Source of the DNA: Limanda limanda
Taxonomy: Eukaryota; Chordata; Actinopteri; Pleuronectiformes; Pleuronectidae
DNA length: 64,000 bases
Direction of reading: 5' to 3'
Assembly: GCF_963576545.1 (NCBI RefSeq)
Contig: NC_083638.1
Coordinates: forward strand, 24,824,090 to 24,888,089
Part shown: positions 1-10,625 of the stretch, piece by piece
How positions within the stretch are numbered: position 1 is the stretch's first letter
How the letters are laid out: every line of letters begins with the position of its first letter
Position numbers and translations under genes: made by a program
Notes under the pieces: model-generated
What the model saw: only the letters and a program-made list of their open reading frames with translations
Databases searched by the model: none
Told to the model about the DNA's origin: nothing

Positions 1-524
1 AATAAGCTGATCTTGTTTCAGTGGTACCATAGGGTCAATCATACAAATACAGAGCAACATAATCAACTTTAACTGTGTATTTCTGGCCTTGTGAATGTAA
101 ATTCAATATTTCTCTTGCTCCCTCCTCAGTGAAGTATGTGGCTCTTCTAAAAGCTGAAAACATCACTATGGTCATTACCAAGTTGCTGACTTTGCGTGCT
201 TGTTTTTACAGCTGCTTTACTTCTTGCCTCTTTACTGAAAGCAGCTGGATAAGGTGACAAAGTGTGAACCAAAACAGTCAAGTCGCAGGCTGGACAAACT
301 GAAACAATGAGCTGAAAGATTCTGTAAAGCATTGATTGCACAGCCAAGTAATTCATTTCAGTGCATCTCTATAGTGCACACACACAATGAAACTACATAG
401 GATTTGATCAAAACAATTAGACAAAAAGACACGGTGGTTTGGACATAAATAGCAAACACAACTGTTGTTAAAGAAGTGATGATTCTCAGAGTTTATCTCA
501 ACATGTGGCCTCTTTCTTTACCTC

Positions 525-700
525 TGCAGAGGAGGCTGTTTTCACCCCTGTCCATTTGTTTGTTGTCTTGTTTGTTTGTTTTTGAGCAAGATTACACAAA
601 AACATTGAAACTTGGTGGAAGGTTTGGGTCACAGAAGAACCTTCTGATCCAAATCAGGGGCCAGATGAACAAATTTAGTTCTACATCCTTTAACTATGCA
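525..700 (+). repeat. Dispersed fish repeat, copy 1
   Basis: Contains 'ttttcacccctgtcc', a TTTG-rich stretch, then 'gaaacttggtggaaggtttg'. The same order of motifs recurs near 21450-21600 and 63150-63310, and weakly near 40005-40090. The pattern resembles a very common teleost interspersed repeat whose formal family I cannot name. All copies are diverged, so this is old. Confidence 0.55.
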
Positions 701-1634
701 AGATTTTAACTTTTCAACATTTTCTTCGTTTTCCCAGGGAACAACTCATGGATCCTGATGAGTGTGGGGAATTTGGTCCGAAGAGAAAGAATCTGAAGAC
801 GTCGGGCAGATTCTCAGAATACACGCGTGTTGGTCAGGTCTGTTAGAGATCCTGTAATCCTCAGTATCTGTTATTTTTTCACACAACATTCAGTAGTTGA
901 CCTCATCGTGACAATTACAAGGCAAAGAACACCCAGGAGGGAGGATAAGAACCTGCTGCTGCACCTCCGTCCTTCCAGACGTCTTTAAGGTCTCAGACGA
1001 GGTGAGAGGACAAAATTACTTTGTCTCAGCGGGAAACTTAGCTTTGAATCAAGGTCAATCTGTGGCTGCACACCTTAAATTGTCCTCGTAATGGGTAGAT
1101 GCTTCCTATGACTGGGAGGAAGCAACCTGAGCCGAAACAGGGTCAGAAGACGAGTCCGTCACGTTCAACAACCTCCCTTCATGTTTGTCTCCCACCAATT
1201 ATTGTTTTTCTTGCTGAGCAGAGGTGAGGAAATGGAAACCAGGAGAAAGAAGAACCAAAAACAATACTACCTGTTGGTCTGTAAGATATGAGACTATAAA
1301 TTATTTCATTTGAGTTTCACAGACTTTGGTTCAGACGTCTCGCCTCAAACAAAACTAACAGCAGCTTTTAACATCCTCAGAAAAATTGACTTTTTCCAAG
1401 TGATTTCTTTGTGAAATTAAAAATTATTCACGTGCAATATTACTACGTGTAGCATCATATTATTTTCAATGTCATGTGTAATATTTCTTCTATATTACTA
1501 ACTCTTATTATCATTGTTATACCTTCTATTGGCACTTAAGTTTAGTATTAGTTCACTGTCTCGTGTTATATTATTTCTGTTATCATTTCACTTAGGCACC
1601 GTCAAGACTTTACTTCGAGATTAATAAGGTTTAT

Positions 1635-1690
1635 CTTATTTGATCTAATTTGATCTTATCTTATCTTATCATATATTATCTTATCTTGGG
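1635..1690. repeat. Degenerate TTATC simple repeat
   Basis: Imperfect tandem copies of TTATC/TGATC, for example 'cttatcttatcttatc' near 1665. No terminal structure is visible, so it is treated as a simple repeat. Confidence 0.6.
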
Positions 1691-2839
1691 AGAAAAGCTA
1701 AAATGGCTTAAATATATCTAGCATTTACCGAAAAGATAATGATTTCCCCACTAGCCTGTGTACATTGCACGGACTCCTGATGTCAGGCTCTGTCAGTAGC
1801 TTTCTGTAATGATGTCTTTTTCCAACTTTTACAAGACGTTCAGTGAGGACAACTTTATGACACGTTCCAGGTCGTCAAATGACTTTGTAAAAAAAGGGAC
1901 GACAGCGGTTGCGGGTAATGATGTGGAAAAGTGAGACAAGGAAGGATATGAAAGAAGCGAGGATGAGGCGAGGTTGGACACACAAACACAAATACACAAA
2001 GTTTGGTCTCTTGGCAACAGGAGAAGACACAGTTTTATGTTCTGCCAAACAACAGCCTGTTACTGGATTCCAGACAGATAAATCATGTTGGGCAAAATCT
2101 GTGCAGCTCCGTCAAGCTGGACTTTTTATGGAATGGACGATTTTAATTAGTTTCCTCTTTTCTGTATGATTTACTGTCATACAGGACGTTTTCTGTCGTT
2201 GGGCTGGCAGTTATTCAACCTGTATGGCAACATCTGTCATCAACACAAAATAAATGGCAGATTTTATATGACAATCAGAAAGTTGTTTCATTACTTAGTT
2301 TTTTATGTTTAGTTTAATTATGTGTTTCATTTTAGTCCTTAATCACTCGGCTGCAGCTTTATTTTATAGTGATGGATGTGCACTTATTCAAGGCCTGTTA
2401 GAAACTGCAGTTTTTAGGAACTTGACTATTTGCATTTTCTGCTACTTTCTACCCTGTTAGAGTATTTTTTACATCTGAAGAAATCTATCCAACACCTATA
2501 GTTTCTTGCATTTCCCACATGGATATAAAGCAATTAAAAAAAAAGTTTCCATACAGATGTGAATACTGACAACATATATATGTTGTGTTGCGAACACCAG
2601 ATCTGATACAACACCTCACAGCTCATGTTGACTACAAAAATCACAGTTCAGACAAAGTTCATTTTCGCAGCACAAACAAAGGTTCGATGTTTTTTGTTAA
2701 TTTCTCTGCCAGACACTGTTTTTCATTTATTATTCAAATGCGTTATGCAAACATTGTTAGTTTTCTGTTTATATCAGCTATAGCTTATGTTTTATAGACA
2801 TAACTCAATATGTTAATCTGTATGACAAACTCTTATAAT

Positions 2840-3213
2840 CACAAAAAGTACATTTACTTGTTTCCATTGTCTTCTACTTTGTAGTTCGATATAAATATAG
2901 TTTTTTTACTCCATTACATTTATTTGGTAATTTTAGTTACTACTGTCTTTTTGGTAATTTTGAGAGATAATACAAGATATAATCAAATTATTCTTTTTAG
3001 TACCAGGAACAAACAACTAAAACAAACAAACAAACACAAAATAATATTATATTATGTAGGTGTTTCAAGTATAATTTTGGTACCAGTTACTCTTTTATTT
3101 TTTACAGTATGTTAAATGCATGACATTAATTATGTAATGCAGTATCTCTACACTGTTGTACTACTTCAATTACTTGAGTAAATCATTTGAATAATTCTCC
3201 CACCACTGCATTC
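2840..3213. mobile_element. Degenerate hAT-type miniature element (MITE)
   Basis: The right end read on the minus strand starts 'cagtggtggg' followed by 'tttactcaagtaa', which matches the ends of an abundant teleost hAT-like miniature element. The left part carries matching sub-terminal motifs such as 'aaaagtacatttact' and 'tactccattac'. No transposase is present. I could not find a clean target duplication, and the left boundary is approximate. Confidence 0.45.
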
Positions 3214-6200
3214 AACCCAAGATCAACAGTACTAATGTTCAACTGAGCTGGATCCAACAGGTTTAAACCCGATAGTGACAACGAGCTGTATTGAATGAGG
3301 CTGTCTCAGTTATCTTAGTCTAATCTTAATGACCAGAGCAGCTCCTGAGGTTGTTTTAATGAGGCTCTCTGTCCAAACCAATTTCATCCTCAATGAGGAA
3401 ATCTACTGTTGAGGTTTTCATCAGAGACGTGATTCTTGTTCCCTGGAAGACGACGTCCTTCCTCAAAAGTCAAATGTGTTGACTTTTCAAAATCATGACA
3501 ATTTCCTCGAATCTGAGCCACTTTTTCTCTGTGAGGACGTAGAGAAAGTGAAGTGGGCTCTCTCCCTCTGTGCGATGCCGGGCCCCTAATGACAGTAGCA
3601 GAGGTTCTGCATAGTTTCACTGGTAGAGTCATTAACAGGGACCCCCCCCACCACCACCACTGCTCCCTGTCTAACCTCTGCCTCCTCTCTGTCCTGGTCT
3701 GTTGTGGAGAAACATTTCAAAAAGCTCGGTCTCTGTCTCAGCTTCGGGAGTAAAATCTGTCGAACCATCTGCCACCAGCACAGACACACTGTTCTGCCTG
3801 ATCCTCAGCTCCACGGGTCCAAAGTCATTTAAAACAACACTCACAGTCCCAGATAAACGTTGAAAATTAGTAACCGGTTGCACAAATACTGGTCAAACCA
3901 ATAACCTTGGGTCACACCCCTCCACATAATTAGATGTAAATAGTTTGAGTCGTTATTGTTTAATCCTGCGAACAAACAAACAAAGACAGATGAAAACATA
4001 ACCTCATTGGAGGAGGTTTGTTGTTTTTCCTTGCATTTAACTGAAACCAGCAGAGAGCTGCATTCTTTTAAATTGAAGCAATAAACGCTTTGAACTCAAA
4101 AAAGCTTTTACCTTATTATATGTTTCCTCTTGGCAACAGTAAATGATGTGTCTTCCTTTAATCCCTGTTTTAATAGTTACATTTATATTGTCTACAAACA
4201 GGGTTTGGTCTGGATCAAAGTAGCACTTACTGTGTAGAACACAGTCTGTGTTTATTACAGCACCTTTTTATTATTAGGTTGGGCGACATTACTCATGGTC
4301 TAAATCCAATAAAACAAAATCAGTTGTGTCTGTGTCTCAATGGAGGAAATGTTATTGGAGATTAAAGGGAAAACATGGGGAACATTTTGTGTCTGTGATA
4401 AGGGTGCTAATTTAAAAAAAGCATCACATAGGAAACTATGCAGCAGAAACAGGGTTAGGGAAAACAGACTGATCTTCAACAGCTGATGATTAAAATATTT
4501 CAGCCTGAGAACTGCATGATACTGAAGGGAGTGAGGGAAACAGCAGCTTCACATGTTCACCTGAAAACCTGTTTGTTTGCAAGTCTGTTAACATGAACAC
4601 ATTTTTTGGTCAATCTGTAGAAAGTCAAAGAGGCCTGAAGAACTTTGAATTAGAAAAGATTTATAGTTATAAAACACAAATACTGTGGATGCTTGTGAAG
4701 TCTATGCTTAATGCCTCTATTGAACTCTTGTGACCCCACTAATGACTCCCTCATGGCAGCGTTTTCACTTGAACAAAAGAGAAAAGTGGCTAAAGTAGGA
4801 AAAAGGCTATTCTCTTCATGATGCCTGCCATTATCTGTATACCACACATGACCACAGTACAAACCTATTTCCTCTTACACGACTGTAAAGATCTGTTAAC
4901 CTGGAACAAGCAGGGGGAGAGGACATGTGTTTTTCTGCTGACACAATATGGAGAGCACATGTAAAGGTTACCGCTTCTCCTTCGTGTTTTCTGGCCGACT
5001 CCGGCTCAGTAAAGCATGAAGACATGCAGAATTAAGGGCTAGATTGGAAACATGTGCGGTTGACCTGGAAGACAGATGATATGTGATCAACAGGGTCGTC
5101 CATTTTCTTCCTGGACACTGTTTGGAGACCTCCAGAGACCCCGGTCCTGAGGATCTGGAGGAGGAGAATTCTCATTTAAAAAAACCTCATTGTAAAGCTA
5201 AATTTACGCAAGTTCAATTGGACATGTCAGATTCATGCATGCAAATCAAATGAGTGTAGACACAGAAAAATGGCTTTACCTTTTTTTTAAATTCATGAGG
5301 GGAAAGCTAATCTGTTGCAAAGTTTTAAAAACCCCACGTTTCACCTCATTGCTCAACATATAACTGATGATGTCGCTGCTTGTTACAGACCTCGGTTCTG
5401 TTTTTGTTGTGTATTGTTTCTGAGATGTTTGTGCTAAAGGAAGAACAAAGAAATACCTTTTATTTAAAACACATGTACAGCACGTGCGTTCAGGACAAGA
5501 GCCAATCAGCTTCAAGTCATTCTGTCATCATCAGTCTGATCTAATCTGATGTGATCAAATGATGAAGAGAGTATCACATGTGATTACAGTTTGTACTTTA
5601 CTCACTTTAACACAGTATTTACAAATGAACAAGCCAAATCCAAAAAACAACATTTAAATATTACAAATGTATTACTGTTTTTGCTCAACTATTGGAAAAA
5701 TAGATAGAAAAAAGAAAAGAATCAGTAAAATATAAGTATTGGATGAAGATATATGTTGGAGCCAAACACAATGGGTTCTTTTTGTTAGCAGAGGCAAACA
5801 TTTAAAATGAATAACATAATACGGAGCAAGAATAAAAAGAGAAAGAACTGTAGAACATGAAGTACAATTATCTATGTGAAGATAATAATTGATTCATACT
5901 TTCTGTCCCTGGATACATAAAGAACAGGAAACTAGAGGCAGCTGGCAGAAATGCACACGTTTTTATGAGGATACGAGTGGTTTTAAAAATCTGACTTCAT
6001 TCATCTGCAGCTGAACAGGAGAATGGAGAGAGATGTGTTGCACAAGGAGCTATTCCCTCGATCACATGACTCACTCCGGCTGAAAGTTCGGTTCACATCC
6101 AGAAAAGAAAGACAGGATGATGCTGCCTGTGAATGCTGAGAGAAGCACATTCAAAAAACACCCTCTCAAAACTCTGCATGAACAATCTGTTCAGCTCCAC

Positions 6201-6477
6201 CTCTCTTCCAGGGTCTGAGTTTCCTCGTGTTGTAATGAACATCTCTTCTCTGGTGTGTAAACAAGGATTCAGACCTCTTCTCCTCTTTCAATGCTGCATC
6301 TCTGAGGGGAAAACAACATGTGTTCCAGTGTGAGTGAGATCTAATGTTTGTCTTGTTTACAGAAAAAATAAATTGCATCAGCCACAGACGAGAGCAGTTC
6401 CTGCCACTCGCAAAATGATGGAATTACACATGTGTGATCCTGAAAACATTACCTCAGATAAGAGAATGTATTGTTTG
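3214..6477. other. Intergenic, no gene found
   Basis: No open frame here shows a recognisable domain, and none is supported by splice sites with phase consistency. The longest frames are under 80 codons and of random composition. No RNA gene or transposon end was seen. Confidence 0.55.
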
Positions 6478-6615
6478 TCTCCATCCATTACATTTTCCAC
6501 TTCATGCCTTCTGGGGAACTGGGGCCAGTCCCAACTAACTGGGCAGGGTGGTGCACGCTGAGCAGTTTGCCAGCGTACTACAGGGCCAAGAGACAAACAG
6601 CCAGACACATTCACT

Positions 6616-6623
6616 CCTACGGT
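6616..6623. repeat. Left 8 bp target-site duplication of the hAT element
   Basis: 'cctacggt' directly precedes the left terminus and is repeated exactly after the right terminus. The sequence belongs to the SINE consensus, which confirms the SINE as target. Confidence 0.9.
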
Positions 6624-7861
6624 CAGTGTTGGGAAGGATACTTTCAAAACGTATTCCGTTACAGAATACAGAATACATGCCCAAAAATGTAATCTGTAAC
6701 GTATTCCATTACATTAACTAATCTGAGTAACGTATTCTGAATACTTGGAATACTTCCGGTTTGTATTGCATTTTTTAAGTGTATGATTGCGGCGTTGTTA
6801 TAGTCAGTGGAGAAGCAGCAGTTTAAACTCTCTCTCCAGCTGGATGTCCGGCTCCCATCCACTCCCACCTCTGTGCCGGCCCCACCGGAGGCTGAAGGAC
6901 CCCCCCCCCCCTGCGCCAAGGCTGCCTCGCGCCGTGCTACGATCGTTTCGGCGTTGAGTTTATTTTTTTTTGCGCTTGACGCGAGCGTATCGCTCCAGGA
7001 AACACACTGAAAAATGATTTTAAACGATATTGATGACATTTTATATGATATAAATGATAAAGTATGCATCCCATAGTTTGTATTCCCCTTCTGTTGTCCT
7101 GGAGTTTTAATTTTACCAATTTTACCGATCACATTATTAAATGCCCCCCTCTGCCCATCCATACAGACACACAAGCAGTCATAAAGATAAAAGAGAGAGA
7201 GGGGGGGGGGCGGAGAATACGTAATTTACCCTCGACACCCGACATTGAACGGAGAGAACAGCGGAGAAGTTCTTGAAGATGGATGAAATTAAATTGGGAC
7301 GCGGTTGCAGTTAATGTTGGAGCAACAAGTGACTAAATGCTTTTATACTACTTGGTCAACGGGTGATATTATTAGCGCTTCACGGCGCTTCAGCGTCCGG
7401 TGTGAACCCGGCGTGCCTCGCTGGTCTCCTGCAGAGCCATGACAGCGGAGCTCTGGGAGCGCAGGTCGGTCTTCTCTCACCGGGCGCTGGAAGGGCAGCT
7501 TGCGGATCAGCAGCTCCGTAGATTTCTGGTAGCGACGGAACTCTCTCAGAGCCACGGTCCCGGGCCTGTGTCCCGAGCCGGTAGCGGTGAGGCTTCTTCA
7601 CGCCGCCGGGGGCCCGGGCGCTCTTACGGCAGCCCTGGTCTCCAGCTGCTTCCTGGGGGCTTTGCCGCCGGTGGATTTACGAGAGAGTCAATAAACTCGT
7701 GAAACAGAGAAGTACCGTCATGTAATCCACTGATTTCAACAATGTAACTGTATTCTGAATACCATCTTTTTAATTTGTAACTGTAACGGAATACAGTTAC
7801 TCATAATTTGTATTCTAAATACGTAACGCCGTTACATGTATTCCGTTACTCCCCAACACTG
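6624..7861. mobile_element. Non-autonomous hAT transposon (1238 bp)
   Basis: It begins 'cagtgttggg' and ends with the exact inverse 'cccaacactg'. It is flanked by a perfect 8 bp duplication, 'cctacggt', at 6616-6623 and 7862-7869. An 8 bp duplication and CAG...CTG ends are characteristic of the hAT superfamily. Inside the termini are many copies of GTATTCCGTTAC-like motifs in both orientations (for example 6649-6660 and 7784-7797), which are plausible transposase-binding repeats. No hAT transposase domain is readable in any frame, so the element must have been moved in trans. The interior carries a broken histone H3 fragment and a GC-rich left segment of unknown origin. Confidence 0.88.
7414..7681 (-). 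pseudogene. Histone H3 fragment captured inside the hAT element
   Basis: On the minus strand this GC-rich block matches core histone H3 from about residue 8 to residue 98. Visible pieces in order are [38 protein letters not shown] followed by LPFQR, and finally SSAVMALQE. Against the nearly invariant H3 protein there is a 1-base deletion after the KQL block, an insertion of about 13 bases after PHRYR, and a deletion of about 17 bases after the PFQR block. The start codon and residues 1-7, and everything after residue 98, are missing. It cannot encode a histone. H3 genes of the replicative type lack introns, so a genomic fragment and a cDNA copy cannot be told apart here. Confidence 0.85.
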
Positions 7862-7869
7862 CCTACGGT
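7862..7869. repeat. Right 8 bp target-site duplication of the hAT element
   Basis: Exact second copy of 'cctacggt' immediately after the right terminus. Removing the element and one copy rejoins the SINE. Confidence 0.9.
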
Positions 7870-7990
7870 CAATTAACCTAACTAGTCCACTATCCACCAC
7901 ATGGCTTTAGACTGTGGTTAGGAAGCCGGGAGACACATGGAGAACATGCAAACTCCACAAAGAAAGACCCAGAACAAACTTGGATTCCAT

Positions 7991-10520
7991 CAAGACCGGT
8001 TATACATATATAACACACAATGCACTTGTGATAAGGTTCCACTGAAACAGATAAAAACCAAACACACACTTTTAATAAGACAAACAGTAGGTGTTCAGAA
8101 CACGTCAGCTACGTGTCAGGTTGTAATATCGATGCATCAGTGAGAGAGAAGCCGTCAGGAGTCACAGGGTTGATCATCGTGATACCAGAGAACAATTCTA
8201 AGTCTGGACGGGGTTTTGTTTTTGCGTAATGAGAAAAACTGTTGCACATTGTAAAAACAGTGGTCATGTTCCAGCCAAGATCATCTGAGAAAGTCCAGGC
8301 TGAGGCAGAGCTGTGTAGGTAAACAACCTGAGGTGGAGTGTCAGAGTTTTCCTGTGAAATCCTACTGGAATTAAATATATATGAATGTCCCCAAATAAAT
8401 ATTTGACCCACAGCAGTAGTTTATCAAAAATCACACGTGAAAGGACGGCCAATTGTGAGGCTTGTCTGAGATGATGACTTCTCTGGAGACGTTTCAAGAT
8501 TCATCTTTACATGAACAGATCCATACTCACTTTTGCAGATGTGTACTTTAACAAGTCTGATTACGCACATACAGACTCTAGATGCACCTTCGCAGATCCT
8601 TGTACTAAATCTCACTACGCATTTGCAGATTCATTTACAAATGTACAAATCTGATTATGCATAGATACAGTTACACACCTCTCCACACACACAATTAATA
8701 TTGATTCAATATTGACCACATACAAGACAGCAACAACAACAAACAAAAAACATTTCCACTGTTTAAAAGGAAAAAACACAGCACACAACATCTACTAAAT
8801 TACTAAGGTGATTACTTGTTAAAAGGTTAATCAACAATCAAAGAAATATATGATATTCATGTTGGGTTCATCTGTTGTTGAAACAAAACACTGACTAACT
8901 TCAGCGAGAAAACGATTGTGCAAACACCTTTGCTCGATGTTTTTCTGAAGCCCATGACATCACTGCCTGGGAGCTCCTTCAGTCCCTTCATCAAACTCAC
9001 TCCTCATCAAACCAATCACAGAGGAAATCTGATATCCCCCACCGGACCCTCGTTATTATTCATTCTAACAACAAAAACATTTTCCCCAAAAAGTAGCCGG
9101 AGGTCTTTTGCAGCTGGTTAAGTTCCCTCTGGTGCTCAGCTTTCATCTGAGAGTCGGGACATATTTTGCTCTGATTGAAACAGTTGCCGTAAACAATTTT
9201 CTGCTCGTAATCACTGTTTCCAACCTGCTTCGGATTAGGGTCTTTTGGGAAATGTTAAGCCATAATATTGGCATGTTGATCTACGTGAGCCTACATGAAC
9301 GTGTCACATGCTGGAACACGGGGCCAATCTTCAACATCTCCAACGTCAGGCTGCAGAGATAAAGTCGATTGCTGTGTCCTTACTTCGGACCAACATCTGT
9401 CTGCAATCAGAGCAACAGTCTTGGCTACTGGATGGAGAGAGCGTGTGCTTTTTGAATTCATAAAATGCTCTAACAAAATCCGATCTACTGGGAATCTGAG
9501 ACGGTTTAATCGTTTTATGCCATGTCTGTGGAGAGAAGGAAGAAAAGGCGACATGAGAAAAACTGACTTGGAAAGGAAAAGAATCTTTCATCTCAAATGC
9601 CTATTGTAGTATTGTATTTGTACTGTTGTCTACATGTGTTTGAGAAAGGTTTAAATGTAAATATCAGTCATAATATGGTGTTTTTGTATGTAGGAGAAAG
9701 TTCACAAAAACCCTGACACAAGCTTTTCTGTCCCAGTTTGGCTCAATAACTGTCTATGTACCCAAAACATGTGGTCATCCTTCAGACATTTTGCTTGTTC
9801 TGTTCTTCATTTATTTTGCAATTAATCCTCTTAGAAGAATAACAATTTCTAACAGTTAATTATGTGGAATATTTATCTTACAGCCTGTTGAAAAGTTTAT
9901 TCTGTGCAGCTGATGTTTGGATACTTGTCAGAGTGTAATGAGGATTGAACCTTGTCAGATGTGCAGTTGTATCAGAAATGATTTCATCCATGTCTCTTTG
10001 CTTAAAATGTGAACGTCCCATAAGTCATCCTGTGCTCAGCCAAACACTAAAATATTTCCTTTGTGGCCGTTTACAGTCTGCGAGCAGGAAACGCTGTGGC
10101 TGGGAAAGCCATCAGATCTGAAGGCTCCCAAAACAGACACGCTCACATAGTTTGAACAAACATGGCCTCAGATACTTCATGATTAAGATTGATGAAAGAT
10201 TATTAATTAGACACAGGTCACACTTTGAGTCTCACTGTGTTTCTGGGTTCAGGCATCAGAAATCATTTCATTGAATTATTATTTTTCTTGCTACTTTTTC
10301 TTTTCTGTCTCCAGGTTTTATTTTACAGCACAAACTCTGTAAGTGAATTTACAGGTTTTTAAAAACCAAATCACTGATTCAATCCATCCACGTCTTGTTT
10401 AAATTGTGACGTTTTGTCTGAGGTCACAAGTGACGCTGCTGCTCTCTAGTGGTGGTCTTCATTTGATCTGCACATGTAAAGAAGATCATGAAATATTGAT
10501 CACGATGAGTCATACTAATG
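7991..10520. other. Intergenic, no gene found
   Basis: Short frames only (up to 104 codons at 9295-9609), overlapping one another in opposite strands with no recognisable domain. No repeat family recognised. Confidence 0.5.
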
Positions 10521-10524
10521 TTAT

Positions 10525-10625
10525 TAGGGCCCAAACACCGAACGGTGGGAGGCCCTATTGAAAATGTAAGGATCTTTACTATTATATTTTTTTTTATTAT
10601 TTAAAATAATAAAATAATAATAAAA
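10525..10625. repeat. Dispersed repeat fragment with AGGGCC...GGCCCT hairpin head
   Basis: 'agggcccaaacaccgaacg' is followed by 'ggaggccctattg', then 'gtaaggat' and an A/T-rich tail. AGGGCC and GGCCCT can pair. This head-plus-tail pattern resembles a widespread teleost repeat, but I cannot assign it to a class. Confidence 0.45.

Larger units (their letters stand above)
1..2835. other. Intergenic, no gene found
   Basis: AT-rich sequence with only short open frames that have no recognisable domain and no conserved-looking exon. It holds a dispersed repeat fragment near 525-700 and a TTATC-rich stretch near 1635-1690. A short segment at 737-837 follows a plausible acceptor and stays open for about 30 codons, but it matches nothing I recognise, so I do not call an exon. 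Confidence 0.6.
6478..7990 (-). mobile_element. tRNA-type SINE copy interrupted by a hAT element
   Basis: The two arms, about 6478-6623 and 7862-7990, read together on the minus strand as one copy of a common fish SINE. One arm holds 'tgtggagtttgcatgttct' (minus reading of about 7941-7959) and the 'ggccctgt...' segment lies in the other (about 6575-6590). The 3' tail ends in a GGATGG-like motif at 6481-6488. The same family occurs on the plus strand at 26072-26282. The arms are split by the hAT element at 6624-7861, so the SINE is older. Confidence 0.65.

Noticed and set aside
6659..7174. 171-codon minus frame in the hAT element as a possible transposase
   Set aside because: No hAT dimerisation domain, BED finger or catalytic motif is visible, and the frame crosses the TIR and a poly-G/C run.
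7343..7702. Functional histone H3 gene in the hAT element
   Set aside because: Start and C-terminus are missing and three length changes break the frame. It is a fragment.
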